This document shows positions 24,382 through 33,771 of a stretch of 64,000 bases of DNA, in pieces (positions within the stretch are counted from its first letter, which is position 1; the number at the start of each line of letters is the position of its first letter). Source of the DNA: Streptomyces violascens (GTDB lineage: Bacteria > Actinomycetota > Actinomycetes > Streptomycetales > Streptomycetaceae); NCBI RefSeq assembly GCF_014649955.1, contig NZ_BMUA01000006.1, forward strand, positions 124,001 through 188,000, given 5' to 3'. The notes under the pieces are model-generated. The model saw only the letters and a list, made by a program, of their open reading frames with translations, was not told where the DNA came from and made no database searches. A program made the translations under genes and the position numbers.

Positions 24382-25797
24382 TCAGGCTGTGGTGGCGGCG
24401 AGGTCGCTCCACAGGTGGGCCGTGGTCTCGACGCCCTTGAACAGCAGATCCAGTTCGACCTTCTCGTTGGGCGCGTGCCAGCCGTCCGAGGGGACCGAGA
24501 TCCCCAGGAACAGGACGGGCGCCGCCAGTACGTCCTGGAGGTCGGCGGCAGGTCCCGAGCCTCCCTCGCGGGTGAAGCGGATCTTCGTGCCGAAGGCCTC
24601 GCTCATCGCCCGCACGACGGACTGGAGCGCCGGGTGGCCGAGCGGCGTGAGGCACGGCCGGGTGCCCGCGCTCCAGGTGATCTCGTGCCGGATTCCGGCC
24701 GGGATCCGCTCGGCGGCCCAGTGGGTGACGAGCTTCTCGATGTGCTTGGGGTCCTGGCCCGCGACCAGGCGGAAGGACAGCTTCACCATCGCCGACGACG
24801 GGATGATCGTCTTGCCGCCGGGGCCCTGGTAGCCGCCGCCGATGCCGTTGACCTCGGCGGTCGGGCGGGCCCAGATCCGTTCGAGCGTGGAGAACCCGGC
24901 CTCGCCCAGGGTCGCCCGCGACTTCGCGGTGCCCAGCCACTCGGCCTCGTCGAAGGGCAGCTCCGCGAAGAGCTCTCGCTCGGCGTCGGTGAGCTCCGCG
25001 ATGCCGTCGTAGAAGCCGGGGATCGTGACGTGCTCGTCGGCGTCGTGCAGGGCCGCCACCAGGCGGGCCGCGGCCGTCGCCGGGTTGGGGACGGCGCCGC
25101 CGAAGGAGCCGGAGTGGATGTCCTGGCCGGGCCCGTACAGCTGGATCTCGCACTCGGCGAGGCCGCGCATGCCGGTGCACACGGTGGGGGTGTCCTCGGA
25201 CCACATGCCGGTGTCGGAGACGATCACGGCGTCGGCCGCGAGGCGCTCGGCGTGCTGCTCGACGAGGGCCCGGAAGTGCGGCGAACCCGACTCCTCCTCA
25301 CCCTCGATCAGGAGCTTCAGGTTGACGGCGGGGGCGGTGCGGCCGGTGGCGGCGAGGTGCGCGCGGACTCCGAGGGTGTGGAAGAACACCTGGCCCTTGT
25401 CGTCGGCGGCGCCGCGCCCGTACATCCGCCCGTCGGTGATCACGGGCTCGAACGGATCGGTGTGCCAGCCGTCCTCGCGGGCCGCGGGCTGCACGTCGTG
25501 GTGGCCGTAGACCAGGACGGTGGGCGCGCCCGCCTCGCCCGAGGGCCACTCGGCGTAGACGGCGGGGGCGCCCGGGGTGTCCAGGATCTCGGCGACCGGG
25601 AAGCCGGTCTCGCGGAGCTTGGCGGCGAGCCACTCGGCACTGCGCCGTACGTCGGCGTCGTGGTCGGGCTGGGCCGACACGGACGGGATGCGCAGCCACT
25701 GTGCAAGGTCGTCGAGGAAGGCGGCGCGGTGCTGCTCGATGTACGTGCGCACCGTCTCGGTGGCGGTCTGGACGGCGCTGTCCGGGGTCTCGCTCAT
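24382..25797 (-). CDS. M20-family metallopeptidase (dipeptidase)
   Basis: A 471-residue M20/M28-fold zinc peptidase of the dipeptidase type. The metal-site blocks are VLVYGHHDVQP, the bridging aspartate in GRGAADDKGQ, the catalytic Glu pair in IEGEEESGS and the later SDTGMW; GPGQDIHSGSFGG belongs to the lid domain. ATG 25797 with AAGGAC gives the standard length; the reading frame continues upstream but overlaps the helicase gene and is rejected. It starts only 10 bases after the helicase stop, so it is co-transcribed with the helicase pair. Confidence 0.9.
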   Translation of the reverse strand: MSETPDSAVQTATETVRTYIEQHRAAFLDDLAQWLRIPSVSAQPDHDADVRRSAEWLAAKLRETGFPVAEILDTPGAPAVYAEWPSGEAGAPTVLVYGHHDVQPAAREDGWHTDPFEPVITDGRMYGRGAADDKGQVFFHTLGVRAHLAATGRTAPAVNLKLLIEGEEESGSPHFRALVEQHAERLAADAVIVSDTGMWSEDTPTVCTGMRGLAECEIQLYGPGQDIHSGSFGGAVPNPATAAARLVAALHDADEHVTIPGFYDGIAELTDAERELFAELPFDEAEWLGTAKSRATLGEAGFSTLERIWARPTAEVNGIGGGYQGPGGKTIIPSSAMVKLSFRLVAGQDPKHIEKLVTHWAAERIPAGIRHEITWSAGTRPCLTPLGHPALQSVVRAMSEAFGTKIRFTREGGSGPAADLQDVLAAPVLFLGISVPSDGWHAPNEKVELDLLFKGVETTAHLWSDLAATTA

Positions 25798-25807
25798 GTC
25801 CTTGAGC

Positions 25808-28800
25808 CTATCCGGCCGGGGGCGGTGGCCTGTCCGCCGGTCCGCCCTGCGGACTGCGCCCGAGCAGGATCGCCTCCAGCTCGGCGCGGCCCGGCAGGTG
25901 GGCCGGGCGGACCGTCTCACCTGTGCGTACGTACACGAACGCGGCCCCGACCGACTCCAGCGGGACACCCAGCTGCTCGGCCCAGGCGACCCGGTAGACC
26001 GCCAGCTGGAGGGGGTCGGCGGTGGCCTGCCGGCCGGTCTTCCAGTCGACGATCTCGTACGTGGCGCGGGAGCCTTCGCCCTCCTTGTAGACGGCGTCGA
26101 TCCGGCCCCTGATCACCCGGCCGGCGAGCGTCAGCTGGATGGGGGCCTCGGTGCGGTACGGGGTGCGGGCCGCGTACGGGGTGCGCTCGAAGGCCTCCTT
26201 GAGGGCGGTCAGATCCCGCTCGTCGGCGATGTCGGCCTCGGTGTCGTCCGCCCCGGGCAGCTCGTCCGGGCCCAGCATCGGCAGCGGGAGCTCCTCGAAG
26301 CGGGACTCCACCCAGGCGTGGAACCGGGTGCCCCGGCGGGCGGCCGGCTGGGGGCGGCGCGGCATGGGGCGGGCCAGGTCCCGGGCGAAGCCGTCCGGGT
26401 CCGCGGCAAGGCTGAGCAGCTCGGACGCGGTGAGCGAGGCCGGCACCTCGACCTCGCGGGTGGCGGCGCGGGCCCGGCGGAGCTCGGTGGTGAGCGCCTC
26501 CAGGTCGCGGTCCCAGGAGTGCAGGGTGCGGCGGTCCTCGGGGGTGAGGCGGGGGGCGGGGACGCCGGCGGGGGCCTGCGCCAGGGCGTGGTCGCGGACG
26601 CGGGTGTGCTCGACCGGCGCGGCCGGGGCGTGCTCGATCTCCGCGTCGGCGGACGGCGGGGCGGTGGCCGGGCGCCGGGTGGGCAGCAGGTCCCAGTCGT
26701 CGGTCAGGTCGACCGGGTGCCCCGACTCCCCTTCTCCATAAGGAGGGAAGGGCTCGTCGTCGTAGAGCTCGCCCTCGTGGGGATCGTCCTCGTACGGATC
26801 GGCTTCATGGGGCGCGCTTTCGTACAGCCCGTCCCCATAGGGCTCGTCCCCGTAATCCGCGTCCTCATAAGAGGCGGGCGCTTCCTCATGCGGAGCCTCC
26901 GCGACCGGGGTCGCCAGATGGGCAAGGACTCGTTCCGCGGCGGCGCGGCGGCGGGCCAGGGAGTCCGGGTCGAGCGGGAGGGGCCAGGCGTGGGTGGTGG
27001 CGGACTCGTGGAGGGCGGGGTTCTCGGCGTCCTCGGCCGGTTCGTCCGCCCACGCCTCGATCTCGCCGTGGCCCGCCGCGCAGTGCTCGTACAGCGCGTG
27101 CAGGAACGCGGAGGGGCCCCGGGGCTTCTTCTGGCTCGGGCCCCACCAGTGACCGGAGCCGAGCAGCAGGGTGCGGGGGCGGGTGAACGTGACGTATCCC
27201 AGCCGCAGTTCCTCGGTGTGCTGGTGGTCCTTCATCGCCTCCTTGAAGGACTTGAGGCCCTTCGCGTCCCACTCCTCGACGACCGGCAGCGTCGGGGCGT
27301 CGCCGCGCAGGGCGTGCGGGAGGACCTTCGCCTGGGACGTCCAGGCCTCCCTCGACTGGGTGGAGGGGAACGTTCCGGTGACCAGACCGGGGACGGCGAC
27401 GACGTCCCACTCCAGGCCCTTGGACTTGTGGGCGGTGAGCACCTTCACCGTGTTCTCGCCGCCGGGCAGCGCGTTGTCCAGGCCCTTCTCGTACTGGGCG
27501 GCGGTGCGCAGGAAGCCGAGGAAGGCGAGGAGCGAGGCCTCGCCGTCGAGCGCCGCGAAGCTCGCCGCCGTGTCGAGGAAGCCGGAGAGCGTCTCGCGGC
27601 GGCGGGCTGCCAGCGCGTGCGGGGAGGCGGAGAGCTCGACTTCGAGGCCGGTGACACTCAGGACGCGGTGCAGTACGTCCATGAGCGGGTCGGCGAGCGA
27701 GCGGCGCAGGTCACGCAGTTCGGCGGCGAGGCGGGCGAAGCGGACGCGGGCCTCGGCGGAGAAGGGCAGCTCGTCGTCCTCGGCGCCTTCGAGGAAGGAG
27801 TCCAGGGCGTCGGCGAGCGAGATCACCTCGGCCGGGTCGACCCCTTCGACGGCGTCGGCGAGGCGCTGGTCGGGGTCGTCGGACGCGCCGGTGACGCGGC
27901 GTACGAGATGGCGGGCGCGGCGGCCGAGCAGTGCCAGGTCGCGGGGGCCGATGCGCCAGCGCGGGCCGGTCAGGATCCGTACGAGCGAGGCGTTGGCGCC
28001 CGGGTCCTGGAGGACTTCGCAGACCGCCACGAGGTCGGCGACCTCCGGCAGGTGGAGCAGCCCGGAGAGGCCGACGACCTCGACGGGGACGTCGCGGGCC
28101 ACCAGGGCGCCCTGGATCTGCGGGAAGTCGCCCGCCGTACGGCACAGGACGGCGATCTCGCCCGGGGCCTTGCCGGTGCGCACGAGGTGGGCGATCGAGT
28201 CGGCGAGCCACTCGATCTCCTGCTCGTGGGTGTCGAGCAGGGCTATGCGGACGCTTCCGTCCCGCTCGGCGCCGGGGGCCGGACGCAGCGCCTCCACGCC
28301 CTCGTGCATCGAACGCAGCGGCGCGGCAAGGGAGTTGGCGAGGTCGAGGAGGCGGCCGCCGCTGCGGCGGTTCTCGGACAGGGCGTAGCGGGTGGCGGGG
28401 CGGCCGTCGGCGTACGGGAAGTGGCGGGGGAAGTCGTCGAGGTTGGCGACCGAAGCGCCGCGCCAGCCGTAGATGGCCTGGCAGGGGTCGCCGACGGCGG
28501 TCACGGCGTGGCCGGTGCCACCGCCGAAGAGCGCGGCGAGCAGGCGGCGCTGGGCGACCGAGGTGTCCTGGTACTCGTCCAGGAGCACCACCTTGAACTC
28601 CTCGCGCAGGATCCGGCCGACCTCGGGGTGAGTGAGGGCGAGCTCGGCGGACAGCGCGATCTGGTCGCCGAAGTCGAGCAGGTCTCGGCTCTTCTTGGCG
28701 GCGCGGTAGCGAGTGGTGAGGTCGAGCAGTTCGAGCCGGGCCGCGGCGGCCTCGGGCACCTTGCGCAGCTCGGCGTTGCTGAGCCTGGCACCCTCCAGGG

Positions 28801-29383
28801 TGCGCAGCAGGTCCCGGTCGTACGTGGCCAGACGCTCGGGGCGTACGAGGTGTTCCGCGAGCTCGGCGTCGAGCGCGAGCAGGTCGCTGACCAGGGACGC
28901 GAACGACTTGGTCAGTGCCGGGTAGGGGCCCGGGGCCTCGCGGAGCACCCTGGCGGCGAGCTGGAAGCGGGTGGCGTCGGCGAGGAGGCGGGAGGTGGGC
29001 TCCAGGCCTATGCGCAGGCCGTGATCGGTGAGCAGGCGGCCCGCGAAGGCGTGGTACGTCGAGATGCCGGGCTCGCCCTGCTCGGGCTCCGCGGACTCCG
29101 GGTCGGTGATGCCGGCCCTGATCAGGGCGGTGCGTACGCGCTCTGCGAGCTCGCCCGCGGCCTTGTTGGTGAAGGTCAGCCCCAGGACCTGCTCCGGGGC
29201 GACCTGGCCGGTGCCCACCAGCCATACGACCCTGGCCGCCATGACGGTCGTCTTCCCGGAGCCGGCTCCGGCCACGATGACCTGCGGGGCGGGCGGGGCG
29301 GTGATGCAGGCCGTCTGCTCCGGGGTGAAGGGGATGCCGAGGAGCGCTTTGAGCTGCTCGGGGTCGGTGAGGGGGGTGGGCAC
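25808..29383 (-). CDS. UvrD-type helicase with C-terminal RecB nuclease, AdnB-like
   Basis: A 1191-residue helicase-nuclease. Walker A AGAGSGKT (38-45), TFTNKAAGEL, motif II DEYQDTS, GDPCQAIYGWRGA, TAHKSKGLEWD and VTFTRPR form a complete SF1 motor. The C-terminal RecB-like nuclease shows GTRFHAWVE, then IDAVYK, IVDWKTGRQ and QLAVYR. Mycobacterial AdnA and AdnB are such tandem proteins and form the end-resecting heterodimer for double-strand-break repair; this second gene would be the AdnB equivalent. An acidic Tyr/Asp/Pro-rich insert lies between motor and nuclease. The GTG 29383 start has no ribosome-binding site, so it is tentative. Confidence 0.85.
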   Translation of the reverse strand: MPTPLTDPEQLKALLGIPFTPEQTACITAPPAPQVIVAGAGSGKTTVMAARVVWLVGTGQVAPEQVLGLTFTNKAAGELAERVRTALIRAGITDPESAEPEQGEPGISTYHAFAGRLLTDHGLRIGLEPTSRLLADATRFQLAARVLREAPGPYPALTKSFASLVSDLLALDAELAEHLVRPERLATYDRDLLRTLEGARLSNAELRKVPEAAAARLELLDLTTRYRAAKKSRDLLDFGDQIALSAELALTHPEVGRILREEFKVVLLDEYQDTSVAQRRLLAALFGGGTGHAVTAVGDPCQAIYGWRGASVANLDDFPRHFPYADGRPATRYALSENRRSGGRLLDLANSLAAPLRSMHEGVEALRPAPGAERDGSVRIALLDTHEQEIEWLADSIAHLVRTGKAPGEIAVLCRTAGDFPQIQGALVARDVPVEVVGLSGLLHLPEVADLVAVCEVLQDPGANASLVRILTGPRWRIGPRDLALLGRRARHLVRRVTGASDDPDQRLADAVEGVDPAEVISLADALDSFLEGAEDDELPFSAEARVRFARLAAELRDLRRSLADPLMDVLHRVLSVTGLEVELSASPHALAARRRETLSGFLDTAASFAALDGEASLLAFLGFLRTAAQYEKGLDNALPGGENTVKVLTAHKSKGLEWDVVAVPGLVTGTFPSTQSREAWTSQAKVLPHALRGDAPTLPVVEEWDAKGLKSFKEAMKDHQHTEELRLGYVTFTRPRTLLLGSGHWWGPSQKKPRGPSAFLHALYEHCAAGHGEIEAWADEPAEDAENPALHESATTHAWPLPLDPDSLARRRAAAERVLAHLATPVAEAPHEEAPASYEDADYGDEPYGDGLYESAPHEADPYEDDPHEGELYDDEPFPPYGEGESGHPVDLTDDWDLLPTRRPATAPPSADAEIEHAPAAPVEHTRVRDHALAQAPAGVPAPRLTPEDRRTLHSWDRDLEALTTELRRARAATREVEVPASLTASELLSLAADPDGFARDLARPMPRRPQPAARRGTRFHAWVESRFEELPLPMLGPDELPGADDTEADIADERDLTALKEAFERTPYAARTPYRTEAPIQLTLAGRVIRGRIDAVYKEGEGSRATYEIVDWKTGRQATADPLQLAVYRVAWAEQLGVPLESVGAAFVYVRTGETVRPAHLPGRAELEAILLGRSPQGGPADRPPPPAG

Positions 29384-29392
29384 GGTTGTCAA

Positions 29393-29621
29393 GGGTAGTG
29401 GGGGGTGCTGACAGTGGGGGCCGGGTTCAGGCCGGGGGCGCCTGCGGCGGGCTTTCCCCCACCCCGCCCCTTCCCGCCGTGACACTCTGCGGCTCCGCCG
29501 CGTGGCCTCCGGGGGTGGGTGGGGAGGGGAGGTTTTCCCGGGGGCCACGCCCCCAGACTCGCGCGGGGGCTCCGCCCCGGACCCCGCCAGGGTTCCTCTT
29601 GGGCCCCATGTGGAACGTCCC
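29393..29621. repeat. GC-rich intergenic repeat cluster between helicase genes
   Basis: This gap contains TCCCCCACCCCGCCCCTTCCCG at 29455-29476, shared with two sites inside the ABC ATPase gene near 53.6-54 kb, then hairpins such as GGGGGCC-AC-GCCCCC and GCGGGGGCTCCGCCCCGG. Such elements are common between Streptomyces genes. I see no ORF or terminator of the usual kind here. Confidence 0.55.
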
Positions 29622-32600
29622 CTACTCCACCACCTGCCGCCCCTCCGGCTGGGCCGTGCACGACGCCCTGAACGTGCAGTGCGTGCACTGCGTGCCCGGC
29701 GTCGGGGTGAAGCGTTCGTCCAGGACTTTGCCTGCCGCTGTGGCCAATAGGTCGCCCACCCACTCGCCTGTCAAGGGCTGCTGGGACTGGACCTTGGGGT
29801 ACGCGTCGCCGCCCTCGCGTTGGGGGGCGGGCTGGCGCAGGTGGACCAGTTCGGCGCCGCCGGGGTCGGGGCGGTGGCCGTCGAAAGCCTCGTCCAGGGC
29901 GCCCTCCCGCACCGCGAGCTGGTAGACGGCGAGCTGCGGGTGGGCGGCCACCTCGGCGGCCGTGGGCGACTGCTTGCCGGTCTTGAAGTCGACGACGTAC
30001 GCGCGGCCCTCCACATCCTGCTCGACGCGGTCCATGGAGCCCCGGATGCGCACCTCGTACTCGCCCGCCTCCAGGGTCACGTCGAAGCCGTGTTCCGTGG
30101 CGACCGGCGTGCGGCCCGCGCGGTCCAGGGTGTGCCACTGGAGGAAGCGTTCCAGGGCGGCGCGCGCGTTCTGCTTCTCCTGGAGCGACTTCCAGGGTGC
30201 GTCGAAGGCGAGCGCGTCCCACACCGAGTCGAGGCGTTCCATCAGGACGGCCAGGTCGGCCGGCGTACGGCCGGAGGCGACCTCGTCGGCCAGGACGTGG
30301 ACCACGTTGCCGAAGCCCTGGGCGGCCGTCGCGGGCGCGTCCGCCTTGACCTCGCGGCCCAGGAACCATTGCAGGGCGCAGGTGTTGGCGAGCTGGTCCA
30401 GGGCGCTGCCCGACAGGGCGACCGGTACGGTGCGGTCGCGCAGCGGGACCTGTGAGCGGGTCGGCTCGTACAGGCCCCACCAGCGGTGCGGATGCGCGGC
30501 CGGGACCAGCGGCTGGCCGTCGTCGTCGGCCAGCGCGGCCAGCCTGCCGAGGCGTTCGGCGGCGGCCTCGCGCAGCGCGTCGGAGGCGTCCGGGTCGACG
30601 GTCGTGGCGCGCAGCTCGGCGACCAGCGCGGCCACCGCCAGGGGGCGGCGGGGGCGGCCCGTGGTGTCGCGGGGCTCGACGCCCAGCTCGGTGAGGAAAC
30701 GGGACGGCTGGTCGCCGTCGTCGGCCGGGGCCTTGACGGCGGTCACGACGAGGCGGTCCCGGGCGCGGGTGGCCGCGACATAAAAGAGGCGCCGTTCTTC
30801 GGCGAGCAGCGCGCCCGGGGTGAGCGGTTCGGCCAGGCCGTCGCGGCCGATCCGGTCGGCCTCCAGGAGCGAGCCGCGGCGGCGCAGGTCGGGCCAGAGT
30901 CCTTCCTGCACCCCGGCGACCACGACCAGGCTCCACTCCAGGCCCTTGGAGCGGTGGGCGGTCATGACGCGTACCGCGTCCGGGCGGGCGGCCCGGCGGG
31001 TCAGGGTGTCGGCCGCTATGTCCTGCGCGTCGACCTCTTCGAGGAAGTTGAGCGCGCCCCGGCCGCCGGTGCGCTCCTCGGCGCGCGCCGCGGTGTCGAA
31101 CAGGGCGCAGACGGCGTCCAGGTCGCGGTCGGCGGCCCGCCCACCGGCCCCGCCGCGCAGCGCCGCGCGTTCCAGGCGCTGCGGCCAGGGGGTGCCGTTC
31201 CACAGCTCCCACAGCGCTTCGGCCGCGGTGCCGCCGCCCTCCAGGAGCTCGCGGGCCTTGCGCAGCAGCGCGCCGAGACGCTGGGCGCCGCGGGCGTACG
31301 AGGGGTCGTGCGCGACGAGCCGTTCGGGCTCGGCCAGGGCCCGGGCGAGCAGCACGTCCGAGGGGGCCGGGACGCGATGGCCCGCGGCCCGCTCCTCGTC
31401 GCGCAGGGCCCGCCCCAGGCGGCGGAGGTCGGCGGTGTCCAAGCCGCCGAGCGGCGAGGTGAGCAGGGTGTGCGCGGTCTCGGGGTCGAGCGAGGTGGGG
31501 GGTGGGGTCGGGCTGTCCGCCGCTCCCCTGCGGGGGTGCACGAGGCTGACGGGCGCGGACACCGGGCCCTCTGCCGACGCCCCGCCCTCCGGGGACCCCT
31601 TCGCCGTCGCCTCCGCCACCACCCGCAGCGCCGTCAGCAGCAAAGACACCGCCGGCTCGTCGCGCAACGGGGTGTCCGCGCCCGACGTGTCCACCGGGAT
31701 GCCCGCCGTCGTCAGGGCGCGGCGCAGGGCCGGGACCGTGCGGGTGCCCGCGCGGACCAGGACCGCCATCTCCTGCCAGGGGACGCCCTCTTCGAGGTGG
31801 GCGCGGCGCAGCAGGTCCGCGATGTTGTCCAGCTCGGTGGAGGCGGTGGGGTACGTGTACGTCTCCACGCGGCCGCCCGTACGGGTCGGCGACAGGTCGC
31901 GGTGCGCGCGGACCCGCTCGGCGGGCAGGCGCGGCAGCGGCATGCGGCGGGTCAGCAGCCGCGTCGCGTCCAGCAGGGCCGTGCCGGAGCGGCGCGAGGT
32001 GGTGAGGACCTCGACGGGCGCCGGGCTCCCGTCCGTACGCGCGAAGGTGTCGGGGAAGTCGAGGATGCCGTTGATGTCGGCACCCCGGAACGTGTAGATC
32101 GACTGGTCCGGGTCGCCGAACGCCACCAGCGTGCGCCCGCCGCCCGCCAGCGCCTTCAGGAGCCGTACCTGCGCCGGGTCGGTGTCCTGGTACTCGTCGA
32201 CGAACACCGCCTCGTAAGAGGGCAGCTCGATGCGCTCGGCGAGAAGCACCGCGCGGTGCACGAGTTCCGCGTAGTCCAGGACGCCCTGGAGGTCGAGGAC
32301 GTCGAGGTATTCGGCGAGGAACGCCGAGGCCGCCTTCCAGTCCGGGCGGCCGGCGCGCTCCGCGAAGCGGGCCAGGGCGTCGGGGCCGAGGCCCAGTTCG
32401 CGGCTGCGGGCGAGCACCGCGCGCACCTCGTCGGCGAAGCCGCGCGTGGTCAGGCAGGCCCGCAGCTCGTCGGGCCAGCGCACGTGCGCGAGCCCGGTGC
32501 GCTGGAGGTCGATCTGCCCGGCCAGGAGGTCGCGTACGGCCACGTCCTGTTCGGGGCCGGACAGCAGGCGCAGGGGCTCGCGGAACAGCTCGGCATCCTG

Positions 32601-32984
32601 GTGTGCGCGGACCAGCGCGTAACAGTACGAGTGGAAGGTCGTGGCCTGCGGGCTCTTCGCGCCGGCGCCGAGGCGCAGCGCCATCCGGTCGCGGAGCTCG
32701 ACCGCGGCCTTGCGGCTGAAGGTGAGGACCAGGATGCGTTCGGGGTCCGTGCCGGCCGCCACCTTGGCCGCGACCGCCTCCACCAGGGTGGTCGTCTTGC
32801 CGGTGCCGGGCCCCGCGAGCACGAGAAGCGGACCCGAGCGGTGGTCAACCACCCTGCGCTGGGGTGCGTCAAGGAGAGGGGGATCCACCGGGTCCGGCGG
32901 GGTACGCACCAGTCGGTACGCGCCGGGGGACCGCCGACGTACCTGCTGGTACGTCTGACGCCCGGTGGAAGAGGAGGAGCTCAC
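29622..32984 (-). CDS. UvrD-type helicase-nuclease with Fe-S staple, AdnA-like
   Basis: A 1120-residue SF1 helicase-nuclease. Walker A AGPGTGKT (57-64), TFSRKAAVEL, DEYQDTD, GDPDQSIYTFRGA, MTAHRSKGLEW and VAATRAR are present. The C-terminal nuclease shows IRGSMDRVEQ, VVDFKTGKQ and QLAVYQ. A cysteine in NTCALQW pairs with a distal C-x2-C-x5-C (CTHCTFRASC): this is the iron-sulfur staple of AddB/AdnA-type nucleases. By order (first gene of the pair) and staple it corresponds to AdnA. Unlike the reported vestigial AdnA motor, the ATPase motifs here look intact. GTG 32984 is the only upstream start and its ribosome-binding site is weak. Confidence 0.85.
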   Translation of the reverse strand: MSSSSSTGRQTYQQVRRRSPGAYRLVRTPPDPVDPPLLDAPQRRVVDHRSGPLLVLAGPGTGKTTTLVEAVAAKVAAGTDPERILVLTFSRKAAVELRDRMALRLGAGAKSPQATTFHSYCYALVRAHQDAELFREPLRLLSGPEQDVAVRDLLAGQIDLQRTGLAHVRWPDELRACLTTRGFADEVRAVLARSRELGLGPDALARFAERAGRPDWKAASAFLAEYLDVLDLQGVLDYAELVHRAVLLAERIELPSYEAVFVDEYQDTDPAQVRLLKALAGGGRTLVAFGDPDQSIYTFRGADINGILDFPDTFARTDGSPAPVEVLTTSRRSGTALLDATRLLTRRMPLPRLPAERVRAHRDLSPTRTGGRVETYTYPTASTELDNIADLLRRAHLEEGVPWQEMAVLVRAGTRTVPALRRALTTAGIPVDTSGADTPLRDEPAVSLLLTALRVVAEATAKGSPEGGASAEGPVSAPVSLVHPRRGAADSPTPPPTSLDPETAHTLLTSPLGGLDTADLRRLGRALRDEERAAGHRVPAPSDVLLARALAEPERLVAHDPSYARGAQRLGALLRKARELLEGGGTAAEALWELWNGTPWPQRLERAALRGGAGGRAADRDLDAVCALFDTAARAEERTGGRGALNFLEEVDAQDIAADTLTRRAARPDAVRVMTAHRSKGLEWSLVVVAGVQEGLWPDLRRRGSLLEADRIGRDGLAEPLTPGALLAEERRLFYVAATRARDRLVVTAVKAPADDGDQPSRFLTELGVEPRDTTGRPRRPLAVAALVAELRATTVDPDASDALREAAAERLGRLAALADDDGQPLVPAAHPHRWWGLYEPTRSQVPLRDRTVPVALSGSALDQLANTCALQWFLGREVKADAPATAAQGFGNVVHVLADEVASGRTPADLAVLMERLDSVWDALAFDAPWKSLQEKQNARAALERFLQWHTLDRAGRTPVATEHGFDVTLEAGEYEVRIRGSMDRVEQDVEGRAYVVDFKTGKQSPTAAEVAAHPQLAVYQLAVREGALDEAFDGHRPDPGGAELVHLRQPAPQREGGDAYPKVQSQQPLTGEWVGDLLATAAGKVLDERFTPTPGTQCTHCTFRASCTAQPEGRQVVE

Positions 32985-33145
32985 GTGGATCGCCGGTCCT
33001 GGTGGGTGTGCTGGTCGTGATGGTGGTTACGAGGCCTGCGCGGCCCGCGCAGACCCTCGACGGTACGCCGAACCGCGCCCGGCACGCAGCGAGTCATCCG
33101 TACGGTCCTCAGGCCGCCCCCGGCATCGCCGGATGGCGGAAGCTG

Positions 33146-33550
33146 TCAGGTATGAGCCGCTCCGCCGTCGAGCCCGCCGACCGCACCGTCCGTGGTGCCG
33201 TCCCAGCGCGCCCGGCGCATGTCGAGGCTCGGCAGATGGCCCTCGGCGGACCGGCCCGCCTCGCGCAGCGGGGTGCCCTCGTCGCGGTAGTGCCCCAGGG
33301 CCCTCAGCTCGTGTCCGGGCAGGAGCTGCCCGTCCGACCGCACCACGCGCCACCAGGGCACCGCGCCGCCGTAGAGCGACATGACCCGCCCGACCTGGCG
33401 CGGCCCGCCCTCGCCGAGCCACTCGGCGACGTCCCCGTACGTCATCACCCGGCCCGGCGGGATGTGTTCGGCGACCTCGAGGACCCGTTCCGCGTATGCG
33501 GGGATCTCGGGCAGTATCCCGCCCGCCCGGTCCCTTTGCTCCTCGCTCAT
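33146..33550 (-). CDS. Alkyltransferase-like (ATL) protein, MGMT family
   Basis: About 134 residues of the MGMT C-terminal DNA-binding fold: IPPGRVMTYGDVAEWLGEGGPRQVGRVM, with the arginine finger, then VPWWRVVRSDG where the alkyl-acceptor cysteine of MGMT (PCHR) is replaced by tryptophan. This substitution defines alkyltransferase-like proteins, which bind O6-alkylguanine and pass it to nucleotide excision repair. A Gly-rich tail closes the protein. Starts at 33550 or 33559 are both possible. It lies upstream of the helicase pair on the same strand, in keeping with a DNA-repair cluster. Confidence 0.85.
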   Translation of the reverse strand: MSEEQRDRAGGILPEIPAYAERVLEVAEHIPPGRVMTYGDVAEWLGEGGPRQVGRVMSLYGGAVPWWRVVRSDGQLLPGHELRALGHYRDEGTPLREAGRSAEGHLPSLDMRRARWDGTTDGAVGGLDGGAAHT

Positions 33551-33771
33551 CCGCTCCATCCTGCCGTACGCCACCGACAGCCGCCCCGCGTCGGGTCATA
33601 TCCGGGCGCCGTCCGGTCGTGGAGCGGCAAAGGGGCGCAACTCACACAGCGCACGCCCGGGCAATGCACCCTGATGCCCCCCTGGGATCTCTGGACATGC
33701 CACCATCATGCGGGCGGTGAGCGGTGATACGAGACAGAGACAAGACGGACGAGGCAGCGAAGGAGCGGGGC

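Noticed and set aside
25577..29398. 1273-codon plus-strand open frame over the AdnB-like gene
   Set aside because: Shadow frame; the opposite strand has all helicase and nuclease motifs.
30486..33020. 844-codon plus-strand open frame over the AdnA-like gene
   Set aside because: Shadow of a complete SF1 helicase-nuclease on the minus strand.
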